Shown: positions 8,767-17,707, counted from the stretch's first letter. The stretch is DNA of 47,982 bases from Alphaproteobacteria bacterium (GCA_029246865.1 JAQWMI010000038.1:1-47982); one strand, 5' to 3'. The notes: generated by a model from the sequence alone, not told the origin. Program-made: numbers and translations.

Positions 8767-11244
8767 ATGTTAAATAAATCAAGAATAATAATAGTTGGAA
8801 GTGGTATAACGGGAGCCAGTACTGCTTATCACTTAGCAAAATTAGGCTGGAAAGATATTACCGTCTTGGACCAAGGTCCTTTATTTGAAACTGGCGGTTC
8901 AACAAGCCACGCTCCAGGTGGAGTTTTTCAAACAAATCCGTCAAGAATGATGTGTAAATTTGCTCAATACACAGTTGATTTGTTAAGATCGCTTGAATTT
9001 GAAGGAAAGCCTTGTTACCACACAGTTGGTGGAATTGAAGTATCAAAAACCAAAGAACGTCATAAAGATCTTTATCGAAAGTTAGGATTAGCTCACAGCT
9101 ACGGACTCTCTGACGCAACAATTATTACTCCTGAAGAAGTTCAAAAAATGAGCCCTTACATTGATCCTGAAAAAATTTATGGCGGATACTATGTCCCAAC
9201 CGATGGATTGGCTGCGCCTGTGCGTGCTGTCCAAGCGATGGCAAAATATGTTACTGACCTAGGTGCTGGAAAATTTATTGGTAACACTGCCGTCACAGGA
9301 TTTAAAATTTCTAACAATCAAATTCAGGGTGTCGAAACAGAAAATGGGCTTTTTGAAGCTGATATTGTTCTTGTGGCTACAGGAATTTGGTCTCCTAAAA
9401 TGGGAAGGTTAGCAGGAATTTCTTTACCTCTTGTTCCGTGTGAACATCAAATGGCATGGCTTGAACCTTTTGAAGAACTAAAAGAATTTAAAGCTGATAT
9501 TAAAGAAGCTTTGGTTGAACATGCTCTCGTTAGACACCAAGATCATAGTTTATATTTTAGACAATGGAATGATACTTATGTGATTGGCAACTATCGTCAT
9601 GAACCTAGAATTTTAGAATCTGAAGAACTTTTAAAGCCAAAAGATGCTATAGATATGCCCTCTTTAGTAGACTGGAGAGCAGATGACTTTGAGGGAGCGC
9701 ATAAAGAGACCAATTGGCTATTTCCCTCATTTGCAGATAAAAAACTAACTAAAAAAATTAATGGTATTTTTTCATTTACTACCGACGGTAACCCGCTGAT
9801 GGGAGAAACTTCTATTAAAGGATTATGGTCAGCCAGTGCTGTTTGGATAACGCATAGTGGTGGTGTTGGTAAGGCTATGGCTGAGTGGATTGTAAACGGT
9901 GAACCAGAGTTAGATGTCAGAGAAGGTGATATTAATCGTTTTCACAAACATCACCATGTGAGAAAGTATTTACGAGCAAGAGGGAAACAAAATTACAAAG
10001 AAGTTTATGATATTATTCACCCACTTCAGCAAATGGAGCAGCCAAGACCTCTAAGAAGAAGCCCTTTTTATTCAAGGCTGAATGAAAATAAAGCTCAATT
10101 TTTTGAAACTATGGGATGGGAAAGACCTCAATGGTATGAAACTAATTTATCTTTAATTAAAGGTAAGAATTTTCCAAATCGAACCGGATGGTCTTCAAAG
10201 TTTTGGTCACCTATTCAAGCAGCCGAACACTTAGTAACAAGGCAAACGGGTGCTCTTTTTGACATCACCGGTTTTGTTAAGATTGAAGTTAGTGGAAAAG
10301 GAGCATTAGATCTCTTACAAAAAGTTTGTACGAATAATATCAATATACCAGTTGGTAAAGTTGTATATTCTGTAATTTCAAATATCTATGGTGGGATCAA
10401 GAGTGATTTAACAATAAGTAGACTTGAAGAAAATAAATTTTGGGTCCTAGCTGGTGCCGGTAATGGAATGATTGATTTATCCTGGCTTAGAGATAATGCT
10501 CCCGATGATGGTAGTGTGAATATTATTGATTGGACTTCTGCTTATGCGGGTATTGGCCTCTGGGGACCTAATTCAAGAAAAGTTTTAGAAAGTTTGTGTG
10601 AAGACGACGATGTATCAAATGAGCAATTTCCATTTTTTAGTATTAAAAATATTTCTATCAGCCATGTGCCATGTATTGCTGTTAGAATTTCTTATATCGG
10701 TGAGCTCGGATGGGAAATCTACACACCAACAGAATATGGTTTAACTTTGTGGGATGAATTAAGAAGTAAGTCCTTAGAATATAATATGATTTGCTCTGGT
10801 GCTGGTGCATTTGAATCTTTGAGACTCGAAAAAGGCTATCGCTCACTAGGCTCTGATATTCATACCAACACAAATCCATATGAAGCAGGATTGGGCTTTA
10901 CGGTAAAGCTTAAAAAAGAAAATAATTTTATCGGCAAAGACGCTTTAATGAAGTTAAAAGAGTCACCTTTAGAGAAGAAATTATGTTGTATGGTAATTAG
11001 CGATAGCGAGGGTATGGCCTTAGGTAAAGAGCCAATCTATGACAATCATGGAAAATCAGTTGGGTATGTGAGTAGTACAAATTATGGCTATTTTGTTGAT
11101 AAGCATATTATTTATGGTTATTTACCTCAACATTATGCCGTGGAGGGTACAAAATTAGAACTAGATTATTTTGGAAAAAGATACCCTATCACGGTAACAA
11201 AAGAGCCTTTATTAGATCCTGAAAATAAGAGACTTAAATCCTAA
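8767..11244 (+). CDS. FAD-dependent dimethylglycine/sarcosine dehydrogenase-like protein with GcvT domains
   Basis: The 825-residue protein joins an N-terminal DAO-type flavin domain (IIIVGSGITGASTA, residues 7-20) to a C-terminal GcvT-fold folate-binding half from about residue 430. His48 in GGSTSHAPGGVFQTNPSR is in the place where dimethylglycine dehydrogenase and oxidase carry covalent FAD. The C-terminal half shows ISYIGELGWEIYTP and GAFESLRLEKGYRS, typical of the folate-binding domains of this family. It would oxidatively demethylate dimethylglycine to sarcosine, passing the carbon to tetrahydrofolate. Sarcosine dehydrogenase is the alternative, but soxBDAG upstream already covers sarcosine, which favours dimethylglycine. 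It lies 56 bp after soxG and 36 bp before the MetF-like gene, on the same strand. Confidence 0.88.
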   Translation: MLNKSRIIIVGSGITGASTAYHLAKLGWKDITVLDQGPLFETGGSTSHAPGGVFQTNPSRMMCKFAQYTVDLLRSLEFEGKPCYHTVGGIEVSKTKERHKDLYRKLGLAHSYGLSDATIITPEEVQKMSPYIDPEKIYGGYYVPTDGLAAPVRAVQAMAKYVTDLGAGKFIGNTAVTGFKISNNQIQGVETENGLFEADIVLVATGIWSPKMGRLAGISLPLVPCEHQMAWLEPFEELKEFKADIKEALVEHALVRHQDHSLYFRQWNDTYVIGNYRHEPRILESEELLKPKDAIDMPSLVDWRADDFEGAHKETNWLFPSFADKKLTKKINGIFSFTTDGNPLMGETSIKGLWSASAVWITHSGGVGKAMAEWIVNGEPELDVREGDINRFHKHHHVRKYLRARGKQNYKEVYDIIHPLQQMEQPRPLRRSPFYSRLNENKAQFFETMGWERPQWYETNLSLIKGKNFPNRTGWSSKFWSPIQAAEHLVTRQTGALFDITGFVKIEVSGKGALDLLQKVCTNNINIPVGKVVYSVISNIYGGIKSDLTISRLEENKFWVLAGAGNGMIDLSWLRDNAPDDGSVNIIDWTSAYAGIGLWGPNSRKVLESLCEDDDVSNEQFPFFSIKNISISHVPCIAVRISYIGELGWEIYTPTEYGLTLWDELRSKSLEYNMICSGAGAFESLRLEKGYRSLGSDIHTNTNPYEAGLGFTVKLKKENNFIGKDALMKLKESPLEKKLCCMVISDSEGMALGKEPIYDNHGKSVGYVSSTNYGYFVDKHIIYGYLPQHYAVEGTKLELDYFGKRYPITVTKEPLLDPENKRLKS

Positions 11245-11280
11245 GAAATTTTATTTTTTTATGATAGTTTCTTTTTCTTA

Positions 11281-12165
11281 ATGAAAGAAGATATTATAAA
11301 TTTTATTGATGATTTTACCATTGAGTTAAATCCTAAAGTTCAAAAAAAAATTACCGATATTCACATCAATAAAAAAAATAAAATTTTTGTTACATATTTG
11401 CCTGAGTCTGATGAAAAAGAAATTCTCAGCGCAGTAGAGTTTGTGGACACTAAAGGCTTTACACCTATAGTTCATTTACCAGCTAGAACTATGAGGGATA
11501 TTGATCATGTTGAAGATTTTCTAATTAAGATTAGGAAATTAACAAAATCTAGTGATATTTTAGTAATTGGTGGTGGTGGCAATCAGGTAGGTTCTGTTCA
11601 ATCTTCTATGGATATTCTTGAAAGTGGACTTTTAGAAAAATATAATTTTAATAAAGTTAAAGTTGCTGGTCACCCTGAAGGTTCTCCAGATATTAATGAC
11701 GAGACATTAAAAAAATTTTTATTAAATAAAGAACAAATTCATAATGCAAGTGTATTAGATTTAGAAATTGTAACGCAATTTTTTTTTGAAGCAGAGCCTT
11801 TTATAAAGTGGGATGCTTTACTTGATACAATTGGTGTTACCTTACCAGTAAGGGTTGGTTTTCCAGGGCCAGCAACTTTTAAAACTTTATTAAATTTTGG
11901 ACTTATGAGCGGTGTTGGAAATTCTTTAAATTTTCTTAAAAAGAATTCCAATAAAATTGGAGACTTACTTGTGAAAACTAGTAATGATAAACTTTTAATG
12001 GAATTAGTTACCGCCAGTAAATATAGCAAGATTGGAAGACCTAATGGCTTTCATTGTTATCCCTTTGGTGGGTTTGAAAAGACTTGTTATTGGCTAACAG
12101 CCATCCAAAATGGTGATTTCATTGTTGAAAATGAAAAATTAGTTTTCCATAAGAAAATTTTTTAG
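11281..12165 (+). CDS. Divergent methylenetetrahydrofolate reductase-like protein (MetF fold)
   Basis: The 294-residue protein follows the MetF pattern: an N-terminal Glu region (IELNPK), then IFVTYLP, a strand ending in GGGGN (97-101), AGHPEGSP (129-136), VTQFFFEAEPFI (164-175) and a C-terminal HCYPFGGFEKTCYWL. VTQFFF is the strongest family mark. Ordinary MetF has LRGD at the position of GGGGN, whose Asp (E. coli Asp120) helps tune the flavin and protonate the substrate; that Asp is absent here, and the usual EFFPP start is also changed. The protein may still reduce or oxidise methyl/methylene-THF, perhaps in the oxidative direction for carbon from methylated donors. It sits between the DMGDH-like and DmdA-like genes, which supports a folate C1 role over methionine supply. 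Confidence 0.72.
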   Translation: MKEDIINFIDDFTIELNPKVQKKITDIHINKKNKIFVTYLPESDEKEILSAVEFVDTKGFTPIVHLPARTMRDIDHVEDFLIKIRKLTKSSDILVIGGGGNQVGSVQSSMDILESGLLEKYNFNKVKVAGHPEGSPDINDETLKKFLLNKEQIHNASVLDLEIVTQFFFEAEPFIKWDALLDTIGVTLPVRVGFPGPATFKTLLNFGLMSGVGNSLNFLKKNSNKIGDLLVKTSNDKLLMELVTASKYSKIGRPNGFHCYPFGGFEKTCYWLTAIQNGDFIVENEKLVFHKKIF

Positions 12166-12215
12166 ACAGTACTTTTGAGATTGCAAAAGCAATAAAAAAA
12201 ATTTAGTTTTCGATT

Positions 12216-12237
12216 TATAAAACGTTTTCCTTGGAGG
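12216..12237 (+). promoter_or_regulatory. TATAAA box and strong ribosome-binding site of the DmdA-like gene
   Basis: The 79-bp leader contains TATAAA (12216-12221) as a possible -10, without a convincing -35, and TTGGAGGAAG with GGAGG at 12233-12237, seven bases before the ATG at 12245. This is the most complete Shine-Dalgarno sequence I see in the window; most genes here have weak ones. It supports both the start chosen and high expression of the downstream gene. Confidence 0.5.
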
Positions 12238-12244
12238 AAGCACT

Positions 12245-13549
12245 ATGAAACTATCACAACCTAATACCGTGGACCAGTCCGATAGACAGGTACCATATAA
12301 CTTAAGACAATCAGGTCCAACACCACAACAAATGTTAATTTCGACAAGGGTTAGAAAAAACCCTTATTGGCATTTGTCTGTAGAAGCTGGATGTTGGAGA
12401 TGTACGGTTTATAATCGTATGTATCATCCAAGAGGATATGTAAAGCCTGAAGATGGCGGAGCCATGGTAGAGTACAATGCATTAGTTAATCATGTAACTA
12501 TGTGGAATGTAGCAGTAGAAAGACAAATTCGTGTTAAAGGTCCGGATGCAATGAAATTTACTAACTATGTTATTACAAGAGATGCTACTCGTATCGATGT
12601 AATGAAGGGTAAGTACGTAATCTTATGTAATGATAAAGGTGGTGTTTTAAACGACCCGATTCTTTTAAGAGTTGCAGAAGATGAATTTTGGTTTTCCTTA
12701 TCTGACTCAGATATTATGTTTTTTCTTCAAGGTGTTAATCATGATAAAAAATTTAATGTTGAAATCGATGAAATCGATGTTGCACCCGTCCAAATACAAG
12801 GCCCAAAATCAGTCGACCTCATGGCTGACCTTGTGGGTGATGCAGTAAGAGAGATTCCTTATTATGGTTTAATGGAAGCAAAGGTTGGGGGAAGAGACTG
12901 TATTATCTCACAAACTGGTTTTACTGGTGAAAAAGGATATGAAATCTATTTAAAAGATGCAACCAAGTATGCTGATGATATGTGGAATGATGTTCTAGAA
13001 AAAGGAAAAAAACATAATCTTATGGTTATAGCCCCAGCTCATCACAGAAGAATTGCAGCTGGTATATTATCTTGGGGACAAGATCTTGACTCAGAAACTT
13101 ACCCGTTTCAGTGTAATCTAGCCTATCAAGTACCTAGAAAAAAAGAAGCTGACTATATTGGTAAGCAAGCTCTTGAAGCTATGAGAGATAAGATAGAGGC
13201 AGGAGAAAAACCCTACAGTAATCAACTAGTTGGTTTTACTCTTGGAGGCAAGCCTATTGAGGAATATGCGCCAGATTTTTGGTTGATATCTGAGGATGGA
13301 TCTACACCTATTGGATATTTAACATCTCCTTGGTACTCACCAGAATTAGGTACCAATATTGCAATGGGCTACGTTCCCTATGACAAGAAAGCTATTGGCA
13401 CTTCCTTTAAAATTCATCTTCCAGATGAATACTGTGATACTCCTGGAACACCAGTAGATGGCGTAATTGTTGATATGCCCTTTAGGCCTTCCGTAAATGC
13501 TAATGCTAGAGAGCTAGCAAAAGACAAAGGTCGTGACACAGCTTTTTAA
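12245..13549 (+). CDS. DmdA-like GcvT-fold aminomethyltransferase-family protein
   Basis: The 434-residue protein is a GcvT/DmdA-superfamily enzyme. Visible marks are CTVYNRMYHPRGY, MWNVAVERQIRVKGPDA (86-102), DKGGVLNDP (130-138), TGFTGEKGYEIY (224-235), RIAAGILSWGQDLD (269-282), the C-terminal TSPWYSPELGTNIAMGYV and VIVDMPFRPS. The last two segments and the region around 269-290 resemble DMSP demethylase DmdA more than glycine-cleavage T protein. It is longer than DmdA (about 370 residues), with an extra 30-40 residue N-terminus and a C-terminal tail. The expected activity is transfer of a methyl group from a small methylated donor to tetrahydrofolate; DMSP, glycine betaine or another onium compound are possible, and none can be chosen from sequence. 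It ends at a hairpin terminator and is preceded by the strongest ribosome-binding site of the window. Confidence 0.85.
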   Translation: MKLSQPNTVDQSDRQVPYNLRQSGPTPQQMLISTRVRKNPYWHLSVEAGCWRCTVYNRMYHPRGYVKPEDGGAMVEYNALVNHVTMWNVAVERQIRVKGPDAMKFTNYVITRDATRIDVMKGKYVILCNDKGGVLNDPILLRVAEDEFWFSLSDSDIMFFLQGVNHDKKFNVEIDEIDVAPVQIQGPKSVDLMADLVGDAVREIPYYGLMEAKVGGRDCIISQTGFTGEKGYEIYLKDATKYADDMWNDVLEKGKKHNLMVIAPAHHRRIAAGILSWGQDLDSETYPFQCNLAYQVPRKKEADYIGKQALEAMRDKIEAGEKPYSNQLVGFTLGGKPIEEYAPDFWLISEDGSTPIGYLTSPWYSPELGTNIAMGYVPYDKKAIGTSFKIHLPDEYCDTPGTPVDGVIVDMPFRPSVNANARELAKDKGRDTAF

Positions 13550-13558
13550 TTAACTTTC

Positions 13559-13587
13559 AATCCTAGTGGCTTCAAGCCACTAGGATT
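13559..13587 (+). terminator. Rho-independent-type terminator after the one-carbon block
   Basis: AATCCTAGTGGC and GCCACTAGGATT form a perfect 12-bp stem with a TTCAA loop ten bases after the DmdA-like stop. A T-biased but broken tract (ACTTTATTGTTGTTT) follows. It is the clearest hairpin in the window and probably ends the transcript of the methyl-catabolism genes. The short U-run makes efficiency uncertain. Confidence 0.8.
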
Positions 13588-13634
13588 ACTTTATTGTTGT
13601 TTCCTAAACTATATTCCATAAATTATTGGTCTAG

Positions 13635-14681
13635 ATGAGAAAAGAAATTGATATCCTTCAAAACGAATTAGAATTTGATAGACCTATTAAATTTGACAAT
13701 CAAATATTTTATTTAAACCCATCGTCGAAAAATCTTGCTGCGTTGTCTCTTAAAGAAAAACCAAAGATGTTGGTTCCTGGCTACTTTCTAAATTTTCACA
13801 ATGTTTCTAATACAAAGAATGATTTATATTATCAAGTTGAAATCATAAAAATTCCTAAAAATACAAATATACTTTTTAATCAAAATTTTAAAATTGATCA
13901 TTTCTTTAATGTGAAGTCCTTAGCCACTGCATCTAAAATAGAAATAAAAATTTTTAAAATATTTAAGAGTTTTAACCTCATACCATTTCCATTATTTATT
14001 CATAAAAAAAATAATAAAACCCTTTTTAATAATGCAGAATTATTCAACATGCCCTCCATTTATAAAAAATTAAATAAGACTAATGTGATTTACCGTGATG
14101 AAATAGAATTACCTATTAATAAGGGTCAAGACACAAAATTATATTTGTTTCAAGATAAAATTAACAATCACACGCACTATGCAATTCAATTTCAAAGAAA
14201 GTCTAAAAATTATACCCCTAATATACGCATTCATTCTTCTTGTCTGACAGGTGATTTAATGGGGAGTATGAAATGTGATTGTGGTCAACAATTAGATGAA
14301 GCTATGCATTATATTAACAAGTCAAAGGAAGGAGGTTTCTTGTTCTACCTTAATCAAGAAGGAAGAGGTTTGGGAATTCATAATAAGATATTATCTTATA
14401 AACTTCAGAGTTATGGAATTGATACATATAAAGCAGACAATATTCTTGGTTATAGTGGAGACGAGAGAAATTATTTTGCCGCTTTACAGATACTTAAATT
14501 TTTAAAAATAAAAACACTAAATCTTATTACCAATAATCCAGGTAAAATTAGTGCCTTAAAGAAAAGCAATATAAATGTTAAAAAAATGATCACAATTAAG
14601 CCTAAAGTGAATCGGTTTAATAAGAAATATATGGAAACTAAGAAAATTTTAGGAAATCATAAAATTAAATTAAAAGAATAG
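13635..14681 (+). CDS. ribA: GTP cyclohydrolase II
   Basis: The 348-residue protein carries the zinc ligands Cys203, Cys214 and Cys216 in SSCLTGDLMGSMKCDCGQQL and the catalytic segment FYLNQEGRGLGIHNK, both diagnostic of GTP cyclohydrolase II. It opens GTP to 2,5-diamino-6-ribosylamino-pyrimidinone phosphate, the first step of riboflavin synthesis. The catalytic part starts near residue 150. The N-terminal 150 residues are not a recognisable RibB (DHBP synthase) domain but match the long N-terminus usual in alphaproteobacterial RibA. Riboflavin supply fits the flavin-rich demethylation genes just upstream, although the terminator at 13559-13587 separates them. The protein is unusually Lys/Asn-rich, like its neighbours. 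Confidence 0.9.
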   Translation: MRKEIDILQNELEFDRPIKFDNQIFYLNPSSKNLAALSLKEKPKMLVPGYFLNFHNVSNTKNDLYYQVEIIKIPKNTNILFNQNFKIDHFFNVKSLATASKIEIKIFKIFKSFNLIPFPLFIHKKNNKTLFNNAELFNMPSIYKKLNKTNVIYRDEIELPINKGQDTKLYLFQDKINNHTHYAIQFQRKSKNYTPNIRIHSSCLTGDLMGSMKCDCGQQLDEAMHYINKSKEGGFLFYLNQEGRGLGIHNKILSYKLQSYGIDTYKADNILGYSGDERNYFAALQILKFLKIKTLNLITNNPGKISALKKSNINVKKMITIKPKVNRFNKKYMETKKILGNHKIKLKE

Positions 14682-14756
14682 ATTAAGTTAAGTTATAGTT
14701 AAATATCAAATTTGGAGAAGATTAAAGATTAATTAGATAATCAGATTTAGTCGAAT

Positions 14757-15773
14757 ATGCATACAACATCATTTTTAATAGGTCTAATTATAGGTGCAGG
14801 CATTATTTCCATAATTTATTGGATCATCAATTCTAATAAAAAAAATACTTCTAATGATGATATTAAATTACTCAAGAATGAATTCGACGTCGTTTCTTCT
14901 TCTATTAAAGACATCGTTGGCAAACAATTAACTATGGAAGAGATTTATAGAAATATATCGTTAAAAAGCGACTCAATAGATAAATCTGTGATAGCTGCTA
15001 AGAATTTAATGACGAGCGGTGGATCCAAGTCACAAGGTGATTGGGGTGAAAGAGTTTTAAAAACTGCGTTAGAAAATATGGGCTATAAAGATGGGTTTGG
15101 GTATGAGTCCCAAAAAGAGTATTTAGATGAACAAGGAAATAAAATTATACCTGATGTTGTAGTTCATTTACCAAATAGTAGGGATATTGTGATTGATTCA
15201 AAGGTATCTATGACGGCATTGCATGAATTAGCCGAAGCAGAGGACGAAAGTGCAAAAAAGGAAGCTACTAAAAAATTAATTGATAGTGTGAAAAAGCATT
15301 TTAAAGACCTTGACGATAAGAACTATACTAAGTCTGTTGAGTCATTTGATGCAATTTTAATGTTTGTACCAGCTGAAGAAGCACTTTTGCCTATATTAAA
15401 AGATAAAAGTGATATTATCGAGGAAGCATTTAAGAAAAAAATTTTTATTGTGGGGCCTATTTCTCTATATTTATTTATCACATTAATTGATCATATGTGG
15501 AGAATTGACAATCAATCGAAAAAAATGGGAAAAGCAATTAAGTTTTTAGAAAACTTAAGAGCCAAAGCTGTTATGGCTTATAACCACATTACAACAATTG
15601 AAGAAAATTTGAATAGATCTCAAAAAAGCATTATAGATGCTAAAGGGGCCTTAAAAGATAAAAAAGGAAACTTTCTTAAATCTCTTAAGGATATTGAAGA
15701 TTTAAAAATTTTATCTGTTATTCAAGATCCTAAGAAAAAATTACCTGAAGAAATCAATCAAGACGAGAATTAA
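14757..15773 (+). CDS. rmuC: DNA recombination protein RmuC homologue
   Basis: The 338-residue protein has an N-terminal membrane anchor (SFLIGLIIGAGIISIIYWII, residues 5-24), a short helical stretch, and then the RmuC nuclease-like core: QGDWGERVLKTALENMGY, PDVVVHLP, IVIDSKVSMTAL, MFVPAEEALLPIL and FIVGPISLYLFITLIDHMWR. RmuC limits inversion at short inverted repeats and is related to restriction-endonuclease folds; its exact activity is unsettled. The helical N-terminus is shorter than in E. coli RmuC (475 residues), as in other reduced genomes. The C-terminus overlaps the convergent glycosyltransferase gene by 20 bp. Confidence 0.9.
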   Translation: MHTTSFLIGLIIGAGIISIIYWIINSNKKNTSNDDIKLLKNEFDVVSSSIKDIVGKQLTMEEIYRNISLKSDSIDKSVIAAKNLMTSGGSKSQGDWGERVLKTALENMGYKDGFGYESQKEYLDEQGNKIIPDVVVHLPNSRDIVIDSKVSMTALHELAEAEDESAKKEATKKLIDSVKKHFKDLDDKNYTKSVESFDAILMFVPAEEALLPILKDKSDIIEEAFKKKIFIVGPISLYLFITLIDHMWRIDNQSKKMGKAIKFLENLRAKAVMAYNHITTIEENLNRSQKSIIDAKGALKDKKGNFLKSLKDIEDLKILSVIQDPKKKLPEEINQDEN

Positions 15774-16653
15774 ATTTTAGACTCATTTCCATATTTCCGC
15801 CTTCTATCAGTTTAATTGAATGCTGCTTATTATGAAAACGATCTTCATTCATACCAGCAAGATGGATGCATGCAATTGGATTGTGAGGAAGGTAAGGCTC
15901 AACAAATTTTTTTAATTTTATAGAGTAATGGGGCATATGGGAATCACACAACCAATTACAATAAGCCGGTAAAAGTTCAGCACTGATTTTATCTCTAAAA
16001 ACTGATAAGCATAAGGCTACTTGATCAGATCCAAAAATTCTTCCTTTTTGTGAAGCTTGCTTAAGATTGGATCTAATAATTTTCATTCCATCAAATTGAT
16101 AATTATAAGCAAAACACCCTGCATTCAATGTTGCATAAGCAGCAAACTTTCTCCCAGTACTTCGTGATATACTTCTTGAAATATTTTTATAATTAATTGA
16201 GTTTATTTTTATAGGAAATATTCCAAACCATTTTATATTCATAAGTTGATAATAGGCTCGGTCAACTTGAGGTGTAATGGAGAAGCCAGATTTTTCAGAA
16301 CCTTTTACATAAAGTTCAAATGCTTTAAAATCATTAATCCACATATCTGAGTCCATCCAAATATAATTTTGATACCCAGGAAAATAATCATCTAGAAAAA
16401 ATCTAGCAACTTGTGTTTTTAAGTGATCTCTTCCTAAAATTTTATATTGAGGAACTTGTACGTTCCAAATAGGGTCTGTGAATGGTATGTTTAATTTAGT
16501 AAGAGTTTGTTGATTTTCCTTTGATAACCCAACTGATAATACTGCTATATCATAAGATTCATATTCACTATTAGCCTTAACTGAATTAATTAGATCCAGT
16601 AATAAGTCAAAATACTTATTATCTGCAGATGAAACAATTAAGTTCTTTTTCAT
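15754..16653 (-). CDS. Glycosyltransferase, probably GT8-like (GT-A fold)
   Basis: I start the 299-residue protein at the ATG at 16653, because the longer reading uses a TTG at 16662 and adds only three residues. NLIVSSADNKYF, a conserved WMDSDMWI (DSD at 101-103, the metal/nucleotide-sugar DxD motif), TLNAGCFAYN and FGSDQVALCLSV fit a GT8-like GT-A glycosyltransferase. The acceptor and donor sugars are unknown. It would act at the cytoplasmic face of the membrane in glycan or lipopolysaccharide assembly, as its neighbour, a divergent GT9 heptosyltransferase-type gene 25 bp away, suggests. The 3' end overlaps rmuC tail-to-tail. Confidence 0.72.
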   Translation of the reverse strand: MKKNLIVSSADNKYFDLLLDLINSVKANSEYESYDIAVLSVGLSKENQQTLTKLNIPFTDPIWNVQVPQYKILGRDHLKTQVARFFLDDYFPGYQNYIWMDSDMWINDFKAFELYVKGSEKSGFSITPQVDRAYYQLMNIKWFGIFPIKINSINYKNISRSISRSTGRKFAAYATLNAGCFAYNYQFDGMKIIRSNLKQASQKGRIFGSDQVALCLSVFRDKISAELLPAYCNWLCDSHMPHYSIKLKKFVEPYLPHNPIACIHLAGMNEDRFHNKQHSIKLIEGGNMEMSLKFNSRLD

Positions 16654-16678
16654 TATAAGCAAATTATACTAATCATTA

Positions 16679-17707
16679 ATGAATCAAAACATATTTGTAG
16701 TTTATCCATCAGGTAAATTAGGTGACTTTATTTGGCATATGCCCTTTATTAGACATATTAGTAATATTTCTAAAAGAGAAATAATTTTAATTACAAGAGA
16801 AAGTACAAGCGCTAAAGCTATTTTAGCTGATGAAAACTATATTGAAGATATTTATTATATTCCTTTTAAAAAAGGGTTTTTTAACTACATAAAAGAAATT
16901 TTATACATGCAAAAATTATTTAAGACTTTAGATGCAAAAGAAGTTTGGATATTAGATAAAATTAGTAGGCCAGCTATAGCTGCTAGAGTGGCGAACGTAA
17001 AAACGATAAATGGATTTGGGGTTACTAATCAATCTCTTTGGATAACAAATAAAAACCAGCTGGAGAAAAAAGATTTGAAAATTCATTACATTGAAAGATC
17101 TAATAAATTTTTTAATCAGATGAACTACCCTATCAACTATAAATTTATCAATATTAATGTTGATGAGAGCTTATTAGAAACATCGAGAAATCAACTATCT
17201 CCAAATAATGAAAAAATAATTACATACGGAATTGACTCTAGTGAAATGTGGAGATCATGGCCAAAGGAATACTTTATAGAGCTAATATTAAAAATTAATA
17301 AGAAAGATAATTATAAACACATCTTATTAGCCAGTCCTAAAAATGCTTATTTAGCTGACGAAATTATTAACGAAATAAGTGATAAGAATATTTTAAATTA
17401 CGCCCATCTAGGCATTAAAGACATTATGCCTATATTGAAAGTTTCTAGTATGTATATTGGAAATGACAGTGGAATACTTAATTTGTCAGCAGCGATAGGA
17501 ACTAAATCTATCGGTATTTTTGGAGCAACAAAATCTTTTGATTACTCAGATAATATAATTCCTGCTATTGCAAAAGATGGAGAAATATCTACGACCACTG
17601 ATAGACTTCTAGATAATAAAGGAAAAACTATAGAGGATCCCAAACTAGCATATAGAGTTAAGCCGAATGATGTATTTGAAAAATTTATAGAAAATATTCT
17701 TTTTTAA
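16679..17707 (+). CDS. Glycosyltransferase family 9 (heptosyltransferase-like)
   Basis: The 342-residue protein begins with FVVYPSGKLGDFIWHMPFIRHI, the GT9 N-terminal acceptor loop, and later shows SWPKEYFIELI and YIGNDSGILNLSAAIGTKSIGIFGA, the donor-binding region typical of ADP-heptose:LPS heptosyltransferases (GNDSGxxHxA type, here with Asn in place of the usual His). GT-B fold, cytoplasmic or membrane-peripheral. It probably adds a sugar to the LPS core. It shares a TTAA stop overlap with the convergent FkbM methyltransferase gene (17704-17707). Confidence 0.82.
   Translation: MNQNIFVVYPSGKLGDFIWHMPFIRHISNISKREIILITRESTSAKAILADENYIEDIYYIPFKKGFFNYIKEILYMQKLFKTLDAKEVWILDKISRPAIAARVANVKTINGFGVTNQSLWITNKNQLEKKDLKIHYIERSNKFFNQMNYPINYKFININVDESLLETSRNQLSPNNEKIITYGIDSSEMWRSWPKEYFIELILKINKKDNYKHILLASPKNAYLADEIINEISDKNILNYAHLGIKDIMPILKVSSMYIGNDSGILNLSAAIGTKSIGIFGATKSFDYSDNIIPAIAKDGEISTTTDRLLDNKGKTIEDPKLAYRVKPNDVFEKFIENILF

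Noticed and set aside
12180-12193. Hairpin ATTGC-AAAA-GCAAT after the MetF-like gene as a terminator
   Set aside because: The stem is only five pairs and on the plus strand it is followed by A's, not T's.
12245-13549. Naming the GcvT-fold gene dmdA
   Set aside because: The length and N-terminus differ from DmdA and the DMSP-binding residues cannot be confirmed by eye, so no symbol is given.
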